NCBI RefSeq assembly: GCF_005576615.1
Contig: NZ_CP040330.1
Coordinates: 1,054,001-1,118,000, forward strand
Origin: Natrinema versiforme
GTDB lineage: Archaea > Halobacteriota > Halobacteria > Halobacteriales > Natrialbaceae
Direction: 5' to 3'
DNA length: 64,000 nt
Shown: positions 54,669 through 63,264 of the stretch, in pieces
Layout: each line of letters starts with the position of its first letter
Numbering within the stretch: the first letter of the stretch is position 1
Notes under the pieces: model-generated
Database searches by the model: none
Seen by the model: the letters and a program-made list of their open reading frames with translations, nothing else
Told to the model about the DNA's origin: nothing
Program-made: the position numbers and the translations under genes

Positions 54669-55967
54669 GTGATCGACCGCAAACGGGGACTGGAGGTAAC
54701 GGGAGAAGCGGTCCGGCTCGCGCGGACCGAACAGTTGACGCTGCTCGCGGCGGGCGTCGCGTTCTACGGGTTCATCTCGCTCGTCCCGCTCATGTTACTG
54801 GCGCTGGGGATCGCCGCGTCGATCGGCGGCGAGGCGCTCGCGGCGCGGCTCACCGTCGCGGCCAGCGACGTGCTCACGCCGGCGGCCCAGGAGTTGCTCG
54901 CCGAGACGATCGTCGACGACACCGGCCGACAGGGGGCGACGGTCGTCGGCAGCCTCGGGCTGCTGTGGGGCTCGAGTCGGGTCCTCCGCGGACTCGATCG
55001 GGCCTTCTCGCAGGTGTATGGCACCGCAGGGGACAAATCGCTGCTCGACACCGTCTGGGACGCGATGATCGTCTCGCTCGGCATCTCGGCAGGCCTCGTC
55101 ATAGTCGGGACCCTCGAACTGGGGATCCGGTTCGTTCCCGGAGTCGGCCTGTCGATCATCGGGCAGCTGTTCGTCATCCTCGGACTCATCGCGACGTTCC
55201 TGCCGCTGTACGTCATCTTTCCGGACGCGAACGTCGGCTTCCGGGAGGCCGCGCCGGGGACGCTCGTCGCCGCCATCGGCTGGTTCGCGCTGAGTCGGAG
55301 CTTCTCGCTGTACACCAGTCTCGCTACCGGGTACGCGATCTACGGCGCGCTCGGGGCCGTGTTCCTCGTCCTCGTCTGGCTGTACATCGGCTCGATCATC
55401 CTCGTCTTCGGCGCGGTCCTCAACGCGGTCCTCGCCAACCGTGAAGTGGATCGGCAGCTACAAAGTCCCGGACACCGACAGATTTCGACAGAAGCGATGA
55501 CCGACGACGCTACGGGTGCCGACGAGGGAGCCGCGGAGGACCGCGCGAGCGACCGTGCGACCGCGAGGAGCGCCAGCGCCCGAACGCGCGATCGTTCGGG
55601 CGACCCCGAGGTGCTCCGCGAGGAGATCGAGCGGCTGCGCGACCGCGTGGATTCCTTCGAAGACGACGTCGAGAACAGGACCGTTCGAAAGGAATCCCTC
55701 GAAGGGGAGTTGAAACGCTACGTTCGACGCCGCGTGCGGCGCGGCCACGCCCACGACTGGGGACCGTACCTCGTCTTGCTGTACGGGACGGCGATGTCGA
55801 TCGCCGCGTTCTACTTCCTCGAGGGAATTTACGCTATCCTCGCGATGATCGTCGTCTGGACCTCGACGCTCGGCGTCTACGTCCTGATGGTCCTGTTCGG
55901 CTTCGGCATCTCCCTGCTCGGGATTCCCGGCCGCGTTCGGAACCTGATCGGCGATCGACGCTCCTGA
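54669..55967 (+). CDS. YihY/virulence factor BrkB family membrane protein
   Basis: The start at the GTG 54669 is favoured (VIDRKRGLEVTGEAVRLA); upstream GTGs at 54645 and 54654 are also in frame. The 432-residue protein has about six membrane helices in its first 290 residues, with FYGFISLVPLMLLALGIA and LLWGSSRVLRGLDRAFSQVYG, typical of the YihY/BrkB family. A long charged soluble part (about residues 300-380) and one or two C-terminal helices follow. The family is often wrongly called ribonuclease BN; its true function is unclear. Confidence 0.87.
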   Translation: MIDRKRGLEVTGEAVRLARTEQLTLLAAGVAFYGFISLVPLMLLALGIAASIGGEALAARLTVAASDVLTPAAQELLAETIVDDTGRQGATVVGSLGLLWGSSRVLRGLDRAFSQVYGTAGDKSLLDTVWDAMIVSLGISAGLVIVGTLELGIRFVPGVGLSIIGQLFVILGLIATFLPLYVIFPDANVGFREAAPGTLVAAIGWFALSRSFSLYTSLATGYAIYGALGAVFLVLVWLYIGSIILVFGAVLNAVLANREVDRQLQSPGHRQISTEAMTDDATGADEGAAEDRASDRATARSASARTRDRSGDPEVLREEIERLRDRVDSFEDDVENRTVRKESLEGELKRYVRRRVRRGHAHDWGPYLVLLYGTAMSIAAFYFLEGIYAILAMIVVWTSTLGVYVLMVLFGFGISLLGIPGRVRNLIGDRRS

Positions 55968-56162
55968 TCGCGCACGTAGTCCTCGTCCTCCTTTCGGCTC
56001 CCGTCTCACGCGCGGTTCTTCGATTCCGTCCTCGAGTCCTCACAGTTCAACCGTTCCATCGCGACTCGACCACCGCTTCATAGCGACCCGGATCGGCGGT
56101 CTCGCCGCTCGAGCGGGGCCGTTACCGAGTCGCTCGCTGCGTCGCGTCGCTGGCCCCATCGA

Positions 56163-56960
56163 TTACTGCCGCGTGGGGACGGCCTGCCGGACGAACCGCC
56201 GTACCCGATCCGTGTACGTCGCCGGGCGGTGGAGGTTGCAGATGTGGCCGGCACCGGCGAGGACTTCGACGCGGCCGTCCCGCGCCGCGCCGGCGTGGGC
56301 CTGCTCGCCGCGTCGCATGAGTTTGTCGTTCTCCCCGTTGAGGATCAGCGTCGACCCGGGATAGCTCGAGAGCTTCGCCCGGAAATCGACGCCCGCGATG
56401 TCCGGGCCCGCGTCGCCGAACTGCTTCGGGTAGAAGCCCGAGTCGATGATCTCCCGCTCGATGTCCGGCGGGAGATCGCGGTTTCGGACCCAGCGCGTCG
56501 CGAGCTTCTCGCCGGCGCGTTTCCCGAGGTCGGGTTTGGTCAGGAGCCGCGTCAAACCGCCGGTCAGTCGCGTACCGAGCGCCATCGTGTTCACCGGGTT
56601 GACGCTGCTACCCGACAGCACCAGCGCGTCGACGTCGCCGGGATTGCGGTAGGCGTACTCGGTCGCCGCGTACCCGCCCAGCGAGAGCCCGACGAGCACC
56701 GCCGAGCCGTCGACGTGGGTCTCGAACACGTCCTCGAGGACGTCGATCGCCGGGGCCATCCGGAACGGCTTGCCGGCGCGGGTCCCGTGACCCGGCAAAT
56801 CGGGCGCGACGGTGTGATACTCCTCGGAGAGTTCCCGCTGCTGGGGCAGCCACATCTTTCGCGTGAACATCGCGCCGTGGACGAACACGATCGATTGTGC
56901 ATCCGATGGGCCGGCGACATCGACGCCCTCGACGCCGTCGCCCTCGCCTCTCCAGTTCAT
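56163..56960 (-). CDS. Alpha/beta hydrolase
   Basis: The start at 56960 gives MNWRGEGDGVEGVDVAG, 265 residues. It has the oxyanion strand SIVFVHGAMFTRKMW, the nucleophile elbow VGLSLGGYAATEY (Ser in GLSLG) and a C-terminal GAGHICNLHRP with the catalytic His. It is probably an esterase, lipase or lactonase. Substrate is unknown. A longer start at 56978 is possible. Confidence 0.88.
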   Translation of the reverse strand: MNWRGEGDGVEGVDVAGPSDAQSIVFVHGAMFTRKMWLPQQRELSEEYHTVAPDLPGHGTRAGKPFRMAPAIDVLEDVFETHVDGSAVLVGLSLGGYAATEYAYRNPGDVDALVLSGSSVNPVNTMALGTRLTGGLTRLLTKPDLGKRAGEKLATRWVRNRDLPPDIEREIIDSGFYPKQFGDAGPDIAGVDFRAKLSSYPGSTLILNGENDKLMRRGEQAHAGAARDGRVEVLAGAGHICNLHRPATYTDRVRRFVRQAVPTRQ

Positions 56961-57056
56961 AGCTGGTGTGCGTATCACAAGGAGCGTCTTAGTAGGCCAC
57001 CCGGCGAGCCACGGCGAGCGCGGAAACGAATCCGGTGTCGACGCGAGTTGTGGACG

Positions 57057-57809
57057 CTACTCGTCCCCGCTCTCGTCGGAACCGGATCCGGACTCGGATT
57101 CGGCGTCCGTCAGCGACTCCGTTTCGGGGTCGTCTGCGAGCCCTCGTGCACCGTCCTCGGTCGTCGGCCCTCGATCGGTCGACTCCGTCTCGCGGAGCGC
57201 GTCCGGGTCCACTGCGGCGTCGGTCCGGTCTGCATCCTCACCGGGATCAACGGTCGCGTCCGTCCGCTGTGGGTTCTCGTCGACGTCTACCGTCGCATCG
57301 GATCGGCTGCCGTCGTCGCCAGCCGACCCCGACGAGAACTGCGGATCGCGGTCGGCTAGTTCGGTCGGATCAGCCTCCATCCCGCGACCCCGTTCTTCGA
57401 TCTCGTCCATCTCCTCGGCCGTACGCAGGCCGTCATCGTCGGCCATATCCTCGGAGATTTCAGTCTCGTCGATCCCGCTCATGCTGCCGGCGGGCTCCGT
57501 CTCCGGTCCGTCGGACGACGACCCGTCGCGCTCGGCACCGGCGTCGGTCGTCGAGTCATCCCGGATCGGAAGCCCGCCCTCGAGTCGGATCGCGTCGCCA
57601 GTAATTTCGCGAACGGACTCCCGGTCGAGCATGATCCGCTCCTCGGCACCCTTCTCCCAGCCGAGCGAGGACTTGATCGACTCGACGGCCGACGGGTCCG
57701 GCCTGACGCGGGCGATGTCCCCCTCGACGGCCGCGACGACCCCGACCGCCTCGCCGGCGGCGTTCTCAACGGGCTTGTCGATGTCGTCGTCCGAAAACGT
57801 GGCGCACAT
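57057..57809 (-). CDS. PRC-barrel-like protein with disordered acidic tail
   Basis: The start at 57809 (MCATFSDDDIDKPVENAAGE) aligns with the PRC-barrel style opening of a beta-rich N-terminal domain of about 90 residues. The following 160 residues are low-complexity Asp/Glu/Ser/Thr, typical of intrinsically disordered haloarchaeal tails, with repeated TDAxVDP-like units. PRC barrels bind RNA or act in ribosome maturation or membrane complexes. Function here is unknown. It lies upstream of, but on the opposite side from, the hydrolase gene. Confidence 0.7.
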   Translation of the reverse strand: MCATFSDDDIDKPVENAAGEAVGVVAAVEGDIARVRPDPSAVESIKSSLGWEKGAEERIMLDRESVREITGDAIRLEGGLPIRDDSTTDAGAERDGSSSDGPETEPAGSMSGIDETEISEDMADDDGLRTAEEMDEIEERGRGMEADPTELADRDPQFSSGSAGDDGSRSDATVDVDENPQRTDATVDPGEDADRTDAAVDPDALRETESTDRGPTTEDGARGLADDPETESLTDAESESGSGSDESGDE

Positions 57810-57895
57810 ACCGTCGGCTACCGCGACTCGAGGCAAGCCGGTGGTGCCTGCAACAGCCAGTCGATTTCGGGGACCGCAGCCGGTCTGCCCCGTCG

Positions 57896-58975
57896 TCAGT
57901 CGATCGGGAACCGCAACAGCGCGCCGACGCCGTCGAACGCGTCGCGAAAGCGGCTGCCGTCCGGGAAGTCGTCCGGAACGACGACGGTCTTGCCGCCTTG
58001 CTCCGCGGTTCGGTCACCCAACGTCTGTAGCTCGCGCCCTTCGAGCCCCGTCGAGAGCAACAGCGTCTCGACCGCGTCGTACTCGAGTGCGTCGTCGACT
58101 TCGTCTGCGCCGTAGGCGACGGGGTCGCCGTCGTCACGGACCGCTTCGAAAAACGTCCCGAGCGTGTCGCGGACATCCCCGCGATCGCGCTCCGAAATCT
58201 CGCTTTCGCCCTTGGCCGCGAGTTGGCGGAGCCCCTGCTCGGAGGCGTACTCGACGGCGAACTCACCGACGAGGCGGTCCTCGAGCCGGTGGTCGAGGTC
58301 GGCCTCCTCGCGGAAGTCCTCGACGGTGCCCGTGGTGCCCCCGAGGAGGACGCCGTCGATCGGGTCGCCGTCGACGAATTCCATTTCGGCGCGGTCGGCC
58401 ACCTCGTCGAAGAAGTCGCGTTTCTGGCGCTCGCGGTCGCGTTCGAACCGCTCGGCCGACTGCCCGCCGGCGCTCGACTTTCCCGGCACGTCGCTATCGA
58501 AGCGCTCGATCGGCTCGACGCCCTCGTCGTCCAGCCGGCCCAGCGCGGCCCCGCCGCGCTCGACGACGAGCAGGCCGTAGGTCGATTCGGGCTCCGCGAG
58601 GGTCTCGAGGGGCTCGAGGGCGAACTCGTTCGCGTGGTCGTATCTGGACTCGTTGATCGGGACCGGGAGGTCGTCGAACGACGCGGCGACGAGGTCGCCG
58701 TCGACGACGCCGGCGTAGATCGCCAGCCCGGTCTCGGGCACCTCGTCGTACTCGTTCAGGCGGCTTCGGGTCTCCTCGAGTGCGTCGACGAGCGGCTGGG
58801 CCGTCGACTGCTCGGCGAGCTGGGTCGCCTCGGCGTAGTCGGTTTCGACCGGCTGGCGGGCCTCGCCGATCGATTCCTCGGGCGTGACGGTCAGCGTGAC
58901 GAGCACGTCGCGGTCGGCCGACGCGTCCGAGAGGCGGTCGAGTCGCTCGTGGAGTTCGTAGTTGGCAGGAGACAT
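57896..58975 (-). CDS. Vms1/eRF1-like peptidyl-tRNA hydrolase (VLRF1)
   Basis: The 359-residue protein has an N-terminal domain, then the release-factor-like PGKSSAGGQSAERFERDRER with GGQ at residues 170-172, and a C-terminal eRF1 domain 3-like part. In eukaryotes Vms1 frees stalled nascent chains from the 60S ribosome. The haloarchaeal relatives are proposed to act in ribosome rescue. The GGQS motif differs from the classical GGQ loop only by the following Ser. Length and motif spacing fit the archaeal VLRF1 group. Confidence 0.85.
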   Translation of the reverse strand: MSPANYELHERLDRLSDASADRDVLVTLTVTPEESIGEARQPVETDYAEATQLAEQSTAQPLVDALEETRSRLNEYDEVPETGLAIYAGVVDGDLVAASFDDLPVPINESRYDHANEFALEPLETLAEPESTYGLLVVERGGAALGRLDDEGVEPIERFDSDVPGKSSAGGQSAERFERDRERQKRDFFDEVADRAEMEFVDGDPIDGVLLGGTTGTVEDFREEADLDHRLEDRLVGEFAVEYASEQGLRQLAAKGESEISERDRGDVRDTLGTFFEAVRDDGDPVAYGADEVDDALEYDAVETLLLSTGLEGRELQTLGDRTAEQGGKTVVVPDDFPDGSRFRDAFDGVGALLRFPID

Positions 58976-59100
58976 GGATAGCGCGTTCGTGTCGCCGCCT
59001 CGTCGACGGAACCGACGAACTCGTCACATCCGATGTCGGCGTCGAGGAGGGGCTACCCGCGGCTACAAGCGGCCCGGGATTGAATGCCCTGCCGGCGTGT

Positions 59101-59703
59101 TCACCGGTCGCGCTCGAGTTGGTCGCCGCCGAACTCGTCGTCGCTCTGGATACGGGAGGCCTGCGGGCCGTCCTGGTCCTGATACTTCGAGCCGCGTTCG
59201 CTGCCGTAGGGTCGCTCCGCGGGCGACTTGAGCTCGGTGAACGTGAGCTGCGAGATGCGCATGCCGGGCGTGAGCGCGACCGGGGCGGAGCCGAGGTTCG
59301 ACAGCTCGAGCGTGATCTGGCCCCGATAGCCGGGGTCGCAGAGACCCGCCGTGGCGTGGACGACGACGGCGAGTCGGCCGAGCGAGGAGCGGCCCTCGAC
59401 GTGGGCGATCAGGTCGTCAGGAATTTCGACGCGCTCGTGGGTCGTCCCGAGCACGAAGTCGCCGGGATGGAGGATGAAGTCGTCGTCCTCGTCGACGATC
59501 GTCTCGGTGACGTACTCGTCGACCTCGTCTTCGGTGTTCGGGTGAATACAAGGGATGTTCGTCCGCTGGAACTCGAGGAACTCACGGCCCAGCCGCAGAT
59601 CGACGCTCGCGGGCTGGATCTGCAGTTCCGGATCGTCTAACGGTTCCACGACGAGATCGCCGGCCTCGAGGCGCTCGAGGATGTCCGCGTCGGAGAGGAT
59701 CAT
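59101..59703 (-). CDS. dcd: dCTP deaminase
   Basis: The enzyme deaminates dCTP to dUTP for thymidylate synthesis. The 200-residue protein has [35 protein letters not shown] and the active-site [13 protein letters not shown] (Arg and Ser contacts) with [13 protein letters not shown]. It is the monofunctional archaeal form or a deaminase/dUTPase type; the sequence does not separate them firmly. No dUTPase gene is beside it. Confidence 0.93.
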   Translation of the reverse strand: MILSDADILERLEAGDLVVEPLDDPELQIQPASVDLRLGREFLEFQRTNIPCIHPNTEDEVDEYVTETIVDEDDDFILHPGDFVLGTTHERVEIPDDLIAHVEGRSSLGRLAVVVHATAGLCDPGYRGQITLELSNLGSAPVALTPGMRISQLTFTELKSPAERPYGSERGSKYQDQDGPQASRIQSDDEFGGDQLERDR

Positions 59704-59867
59704 ACGGAGTAGGAGCGAGCACGGGGCCCTAAATTCCTCGGTCCGAGCGCGACCCGTCGGTCGGCCGCGACCGACCGATCGCGCGGATCGTCGTCTCGTG
59801 TGAATACGCTGAAATTCTCGCGCGGACGGCCTAACCGATTATAACGCTGTATCACAAAGGCCGCCGC

Positions 59868-60683
59868 ATGGATGGGGAGCAGGACCGGTTCCACGGCGAC
59901 ACGAGGGTTCTGCATCAGCAGGCTGTCAGAATACCGCTTCCGGATCGGGAGGCCGAGCGCGTATTCCACGAGAACATGATGAACGTGGCAGCTGCTCGAG
60001 AGCAGAAAGCGGCGCTGTTCGCCGACTCGGACGTCTCAGTGTTAGACGCCTACGAAGCGGAACGCGATCGCATCGCCGAGACGTTCCAGCGGCGGCTTCG
60101 ACGGACTGTCGGGGAGAACTACGAGGAGGTCGCGATGGCATATCACCGCGGTGAGCGAGACGACCGGATCGGCGCGCTGGCCGCGTACTACTTCGAGGGG
60201 GCGTGGCGGGCACAACAGCAGGTCACGATCACCGACATGCTGTATTCCCCGCTGATACTCCGCTATCCGGACAGCTTCACCCTCAACATGCGGTTCGCCA
60301 GCGGGTACACGACGGCGGAATCGGTCCGCTACGAATCGCCGGCCCACTGTTCGGAGGACCTCGACGACGGATACACCGAGACCTACTACGAGGAGAGCCT
60401 GTACTCCCAGAAACAGGCCGCCGACTACCTCAGCGAGACCGCCGAGATCATCCGCGAGGAGTTCCCCGGTCCCGACGAGACGTCCTTCGAGGAGCGCAAG
60501 TACGGCGGCGTCGTCTCGGCGGGCGGCCGCCGCGGCTCGGTCTTCTCGGAACTGCTCGAGCGCGTCGAGCCCGATCCCGATCGGTTTTCGGAGTCGATCG
60601 ACGAGCCGACTCTCGTCGAGGCCGGCCCGGAGGCGACGCGGACGGAGCGCAAACTCCTTCGAGACTGCGAGATCGTTCACTGA
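59868..60683 (+). CDS. Protein of unknown function
   Basis: The 271-residue, mostly helical, soluble-looking protein starts MDGEQDRFHGDTRVLHQQAV. It has a Glu/Arg-rich helix (YEAERDRIAETFQRRLRRTV), a central aromatic stretch (YYFEGAWRAQQQVTITDMLY) and an acidic C-terminal part. I recognise no family. A TTATAAC box lies about 30 bases upstream of the ATG. The sequence reads as a normal haloarchaeal gene. Confidence 0.65.
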   Translation: MDGEQDRFHGDTRVLHQQAVRIPLPDREAERVFHENMMNVAAAREQKAALFADSDVSVLDAYEAERDRIAETFQRRLRRTVGENYEEVAMAYHRGERDDRIGALAAYYFEGAWRAQQQVTITDMLYSPLILRYPDSFTLNMRFASGYTTAESVRYESPAHCSEDLDDGYTETYYEESLYSQKQAADYLSETAEIIREEFPGPDETSFEERKYGGVVSAGGRRGSVFSELLERVEPDPDRFSESIDEPTLVEAGPEATRTERKLLRDCEIVH

Positions 60684-60850
60684 CCGCGGCCGGTTCACCC
60701 GACGCGAGTAGCGAAAGCGGTGGTCGCGCAGTTGGAACGCGCGTCTCTGGCGGACGAAATCTCACCGGATGAACGGCTACTCGCCGACCCGTCGTCGCTT
60801 TCGCCGCGGAGATAGTCACGGCTAAAGGTGTCCCCGTCCTCGAGTCGGCC

Positions 60851-61189
60851 ATGAAACAGGCCATCGTCGCCCGTACGGACATCGGGATGGGGCAGGGAAA
60901 GCTCGCCGCACAGGTCGCTCACGCGTCGCTGTCGGCCTACGAGAAGGCGGACAAACAGTTACAGGACCAGTGGAAACAGGGCGGACAGAAGAAGGTCGTC
61001 CTGAAAGGCCAGAGCGAACGGCAGCTCCACGAACTCTCCGAAATCGCCGAGCGGAAGGGGATCCCGAGCGCCGTGATCCGGGACGCCGGCCACACCCAAC
61101 TCGAGCCGGGAACCGTCACCGCGCTGGCGGTCGGTCCGGCGGCGGACGACCGGGTCGATAGCGTGACCGGCGAGCTGTCGCTGTTCTAA
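60851..61189 (+). CDS. pth2: Peptidyl-tRNA hydrolase Pth2
   Basis: Archaeal Pth2 releases peptides from peptidyl-tRNA left by aborted translation. The 112-residue protein has [41 protein letters not shown] and [21 protein letters not shown], the complete Pth2 set. It is about 2 kb from the VLRF1-like gene, which acts on the same substrate class. A GCTAAAGG box lies about 26 bases upstream. Confidence 0.95.
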   Translation: MKQAIVARTDIGMGQGKLAAQVAHASLSAYEKADKQLQDQWKQGGQKKVVLKGQSERQLHELSEIAERKGIPSAVIRDAGHTQLEPGTVTALAVGPAADDRVDSVTGELSLF

Positions 61190-61194
61190 TCCCG

Positions 61195-62175
61195 TCAGTC
61201 CGAGCGGTAGCCCCGCGGTTCCTCCCTGACCGCCGATTCGTCGTCTGCCAGCGGCGGGTCGGCGGGAACGGTCGGGAGCAGCGAGCGAACGTCGATCGAC
61301 TTGCTGCCAAGCACCGCGAAGCCGGCGAAGATCGTCAGGAAGCCGACGACGGCCATCGCGTCGATGGTCTCGTCGAGCAGCGCCCAGCCGCCGAGCGTCG
61401 AGACGACGGGCACGACGTAGAAGATCAGGTTCGCGCGGATCGCGCCGGCCGTGTCGATGAGGCCGAAGTAGGCGATGTAGGCGAGGACGCCGGCGAAGAT
61501 GCTGACGTAGCCGAGCGCCAGAGCCGCTTCGGCGCTCCACGTGATCGCGGCCGTCGACTCGCCGCCGGACCAGGCCAGCAGGTGACACAGCGCGGCGGCG
61601 AACGGCAGGCCCCACGCGACGCGGACCGTACTCGAGAGGTCGCTGTCGGCCCGGCGGATGAGGACGGCCCCGAGCGCGGCGGCGATCGCTCCAGCGAAGA
61701 GGATACCTTTGCCGACGGCACCGCCGAGCAGGTTCGCGGGGTCGGGGCTGACCACGAGGGCGACGCCGAGCAGGCCCAGTCCCATGCCGGCCGCGCCGCG
61801 GGCGGAGAGTCGCTCGTCGGAGAGCAGGAACGCGGCGAACACCGGCGTCATGATGGGGTTGAGACTGTACATGATCGAGGCGACGGCGCTCGTGACGTAC
61901 TGCTGGCCGACGAACAGCAAGGCGTTCGTCAGCCCGATCGCGAGGACGCCGGTCGCGAGGATCGCACCGATATCGCCGCGAGTCCGCGGGAGCAGTTCCG
62001 ACCGCGACGACGTCAGACCGACGTAGGCAAGCATGACGACCGCGGCGATGTCGAACCGGAAGGCGACGAACAGCAGCGGCGGAAAGTACGCCAGCCCGGC
62101 CTTCGCGGCGACGAAGGTGCCGCCGAAGAACAGACTCGAGAGGGCGAAGAAAACGGCGATGCGGCGGGAAACCAT
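61195..62175 (-). CDS. EamA/DMT family transporter
   Basis: The 326-residue protein has ten hydrophobic helices in two EamA repeats, with FFGGTFVAAKAGL near the N-terminus and YSLNPIMTPVFAAFLLSDERL at the end of the first repeat. These are metabolite exporters or importers of the drug/metabolite superfamily; the substrate is unknown. It diverges from a HTH regulator, and each side of the shared region holds a similar palindrome, so it is probably controlled by that regulator. Confidence 0.9.
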   Translation of the reverse strand: MVSRRIAVFFALSSLFFGGTFVAAKAGLAYFPPLLFVAFRFDIAAVVMLAYVGLTSSRSELLPRTRGDIGAILATGVLAIGLTNALLFVGQQYVTSAVASIMYSLNPIMTPVFAAFLLSDERLSARGAAGMGLGLLGVALVVSPDPANLLGGAVGKGILFAGAIAAALGAVLIRRADSDLSSTVRVAWGLPFAAALCHLLAWSGGESTAAITWSAEAALALGYVSIFAGVLAYIAYFGLIDTAGAIRANLIFYVVPVVSTLGGWALLDETIDAMAVVGFLTIFAGFAVLGSKSIDVRSLLPTVPADPPLADDESAVREEPRGYRSD

Positions 62176-62270
62176 CTACGCCGTCACCTCCGTTCGAACC
62201 GTGTGCGCCGGACCGATCTCGGCCGACGCGGGGATAGCGAAAATCATCGTACTACACCGTACGAGCTACG

Positions 62271-62280
62271 GGTTTATAGT
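62271..62280 (-). promoter_or_regulatory. TATA-like box of the EamA gene
   Basis: On the minus strand this reads CTATAAACC, about 96-105 bases before the EamA ATG, implying a leader of about 70 bases. A palindrome lies 9-20 bases upstream of it. Confidence 0.4.
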
Positions 62281-62288
62281 TTCGTTCA

Positions 62289-62300
62289 GAAAATATTTCA
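62289..62300. promoter_or_regulatory. Candidate operator at the EamA promoter
   Basis: The element GAAAATATTTCA fits GAAA-WWW-TTTCA and lies next to the EamA TATA box. The same pattern recurs at 62361-62372 near the regulator's promoter. Confidence 0.45.
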
Positions 62301-62358
62301 TAGTAAGAAAGGTCGGCGAGCCGAGAAACTGCTGGAAGCCGCGATACCGCTGCAGACC

Positions 62359-62373
62359 GTGAAATAATTTCAC
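62359..62373. promoter_or_regulatory. Perfect palindrome at the regulator promoter
   Basis: GTGAAATAATTTCAC is a perfect 7-1-7 palindrome. It lies 12 bases upstream of the GATTTA box (62385-62390) that serves the leaderless regulator gene at 62414. It matches the element at 62289 in its core. Confidence 0.5.
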
Positions 62374-62413
62374 ACTGCGAAAACGATTTACCACAGCGGC
62401 GACGACTGTCCGT

Positions 62414-63208
62414 ATGGAATCGGCGCTCGAGGAGATCGAGTTCCTCGCACTCTCGTCGAACCGGGTCGAGGTACTCAGGCTGCTCGCCGAGGAACGACGG
62501 ACGCGGACCGACCTCGCGAACGCGACCGGCGCCTCGCAGGCGACGCTAGGCCGGATTCTCGGCGATTTCGAGGACCGATCGTGGATCAGACACGACGGCA
62601 GCGAGTACGTCGCGACCGCGACCGGTCGGCTCGTCGCGGAGGGGTTTACCGACTTACAGGAGATCCTCGAGACCGAGGGCAGGCTCCGGGATATCGTGGA
62701 CTATCTGCCCACGCACGCGATGGACTTCGACCTCCGGCGGCTCTCGGACGCGACGATCACCGTCCCCAGCGGAACGCGGCCGAACGCGCCGCTGAGCCGG
62801 TTGCTCGGATTCCTTCGGGAGGGCGTCGAGGTCCGGACGTTTTCGCACACGTTCAACGAACAGACGCTGCGCGTCGTTCGAGAGCGCGTGACCGCCGGCG
62901 AGCAGCGCTTTCGAGGCGTGTTCGGCCGCAGCGCGATCGACGCCCTCGCCGACGACTCGGCGCTCCGGGGACAACTCGAGGCCCTGCTCGCGGCCGAGGA
63001 CGCCGAAATCCGGGTCCGCGAGGAGGGCGTGCCGATCGCGATCATGATCGTCGACGAGGTCGTCTACCTGCTCTTGCGCGACGAGAACGGCATTCTCCGC
63101 GCCTCCGTCGACACCGACGACGACGCCGTGCGCTCATGGGCCGAGGACTCGCTGGATCACTACTGGCGGACGGCGACGCCGCTCGAGTCTGAGACGCTAT
63201 CCGACTGA
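62414..63208 (+). CDS. HTH regulator with FilR1-like C-terminal domain
   Basis: The 264-residue protein has an N-terminal winged helix (about residues 1-80: ALSSNRVEVLRLLAEERR and ANATGASQATLGRILGDFE). A C-terminal alpha/beta domain of about 160 residues, with FLREGVEVRTFSHTFNEQTL and IMIVDEVVYLLLRDENG, matches the FilR1/DUF1724 family of archaeal regulators. It is divergent from the EamA transporter, and palindromes sit at both promoters. It probably represses itself and the transporter; the ligand is unknown. Confidence 0.83.
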   Translation: MESALEEIEFLALSSNRVEVLRLLAEERRTRTDLANATGASQATLGRILGDFEDRSWIRHDGSEYVATATGRLVAEGFTDLQEILETEGRLRDIVDYLPTHAMDFDLRRLSDATITVPSGTRPNAPLSRLLGFLREGVEVRTFSHTFNEQTLRVVRERVTAGEQRFRGVFGRSAIDALADDSALRGQLEALLAAEDAEIRVREEGVPIAIMIVDEVVYLLLRDENGILRASVDTDDDAVRSWAEDSLDHYWRTATPLESETLSD

Positions 63209-63264
63209 GAAGCGACCGGCGCGCCCGTTCTGCGTCATCATGGCTCCGTAGCCGCGGCGACCGG

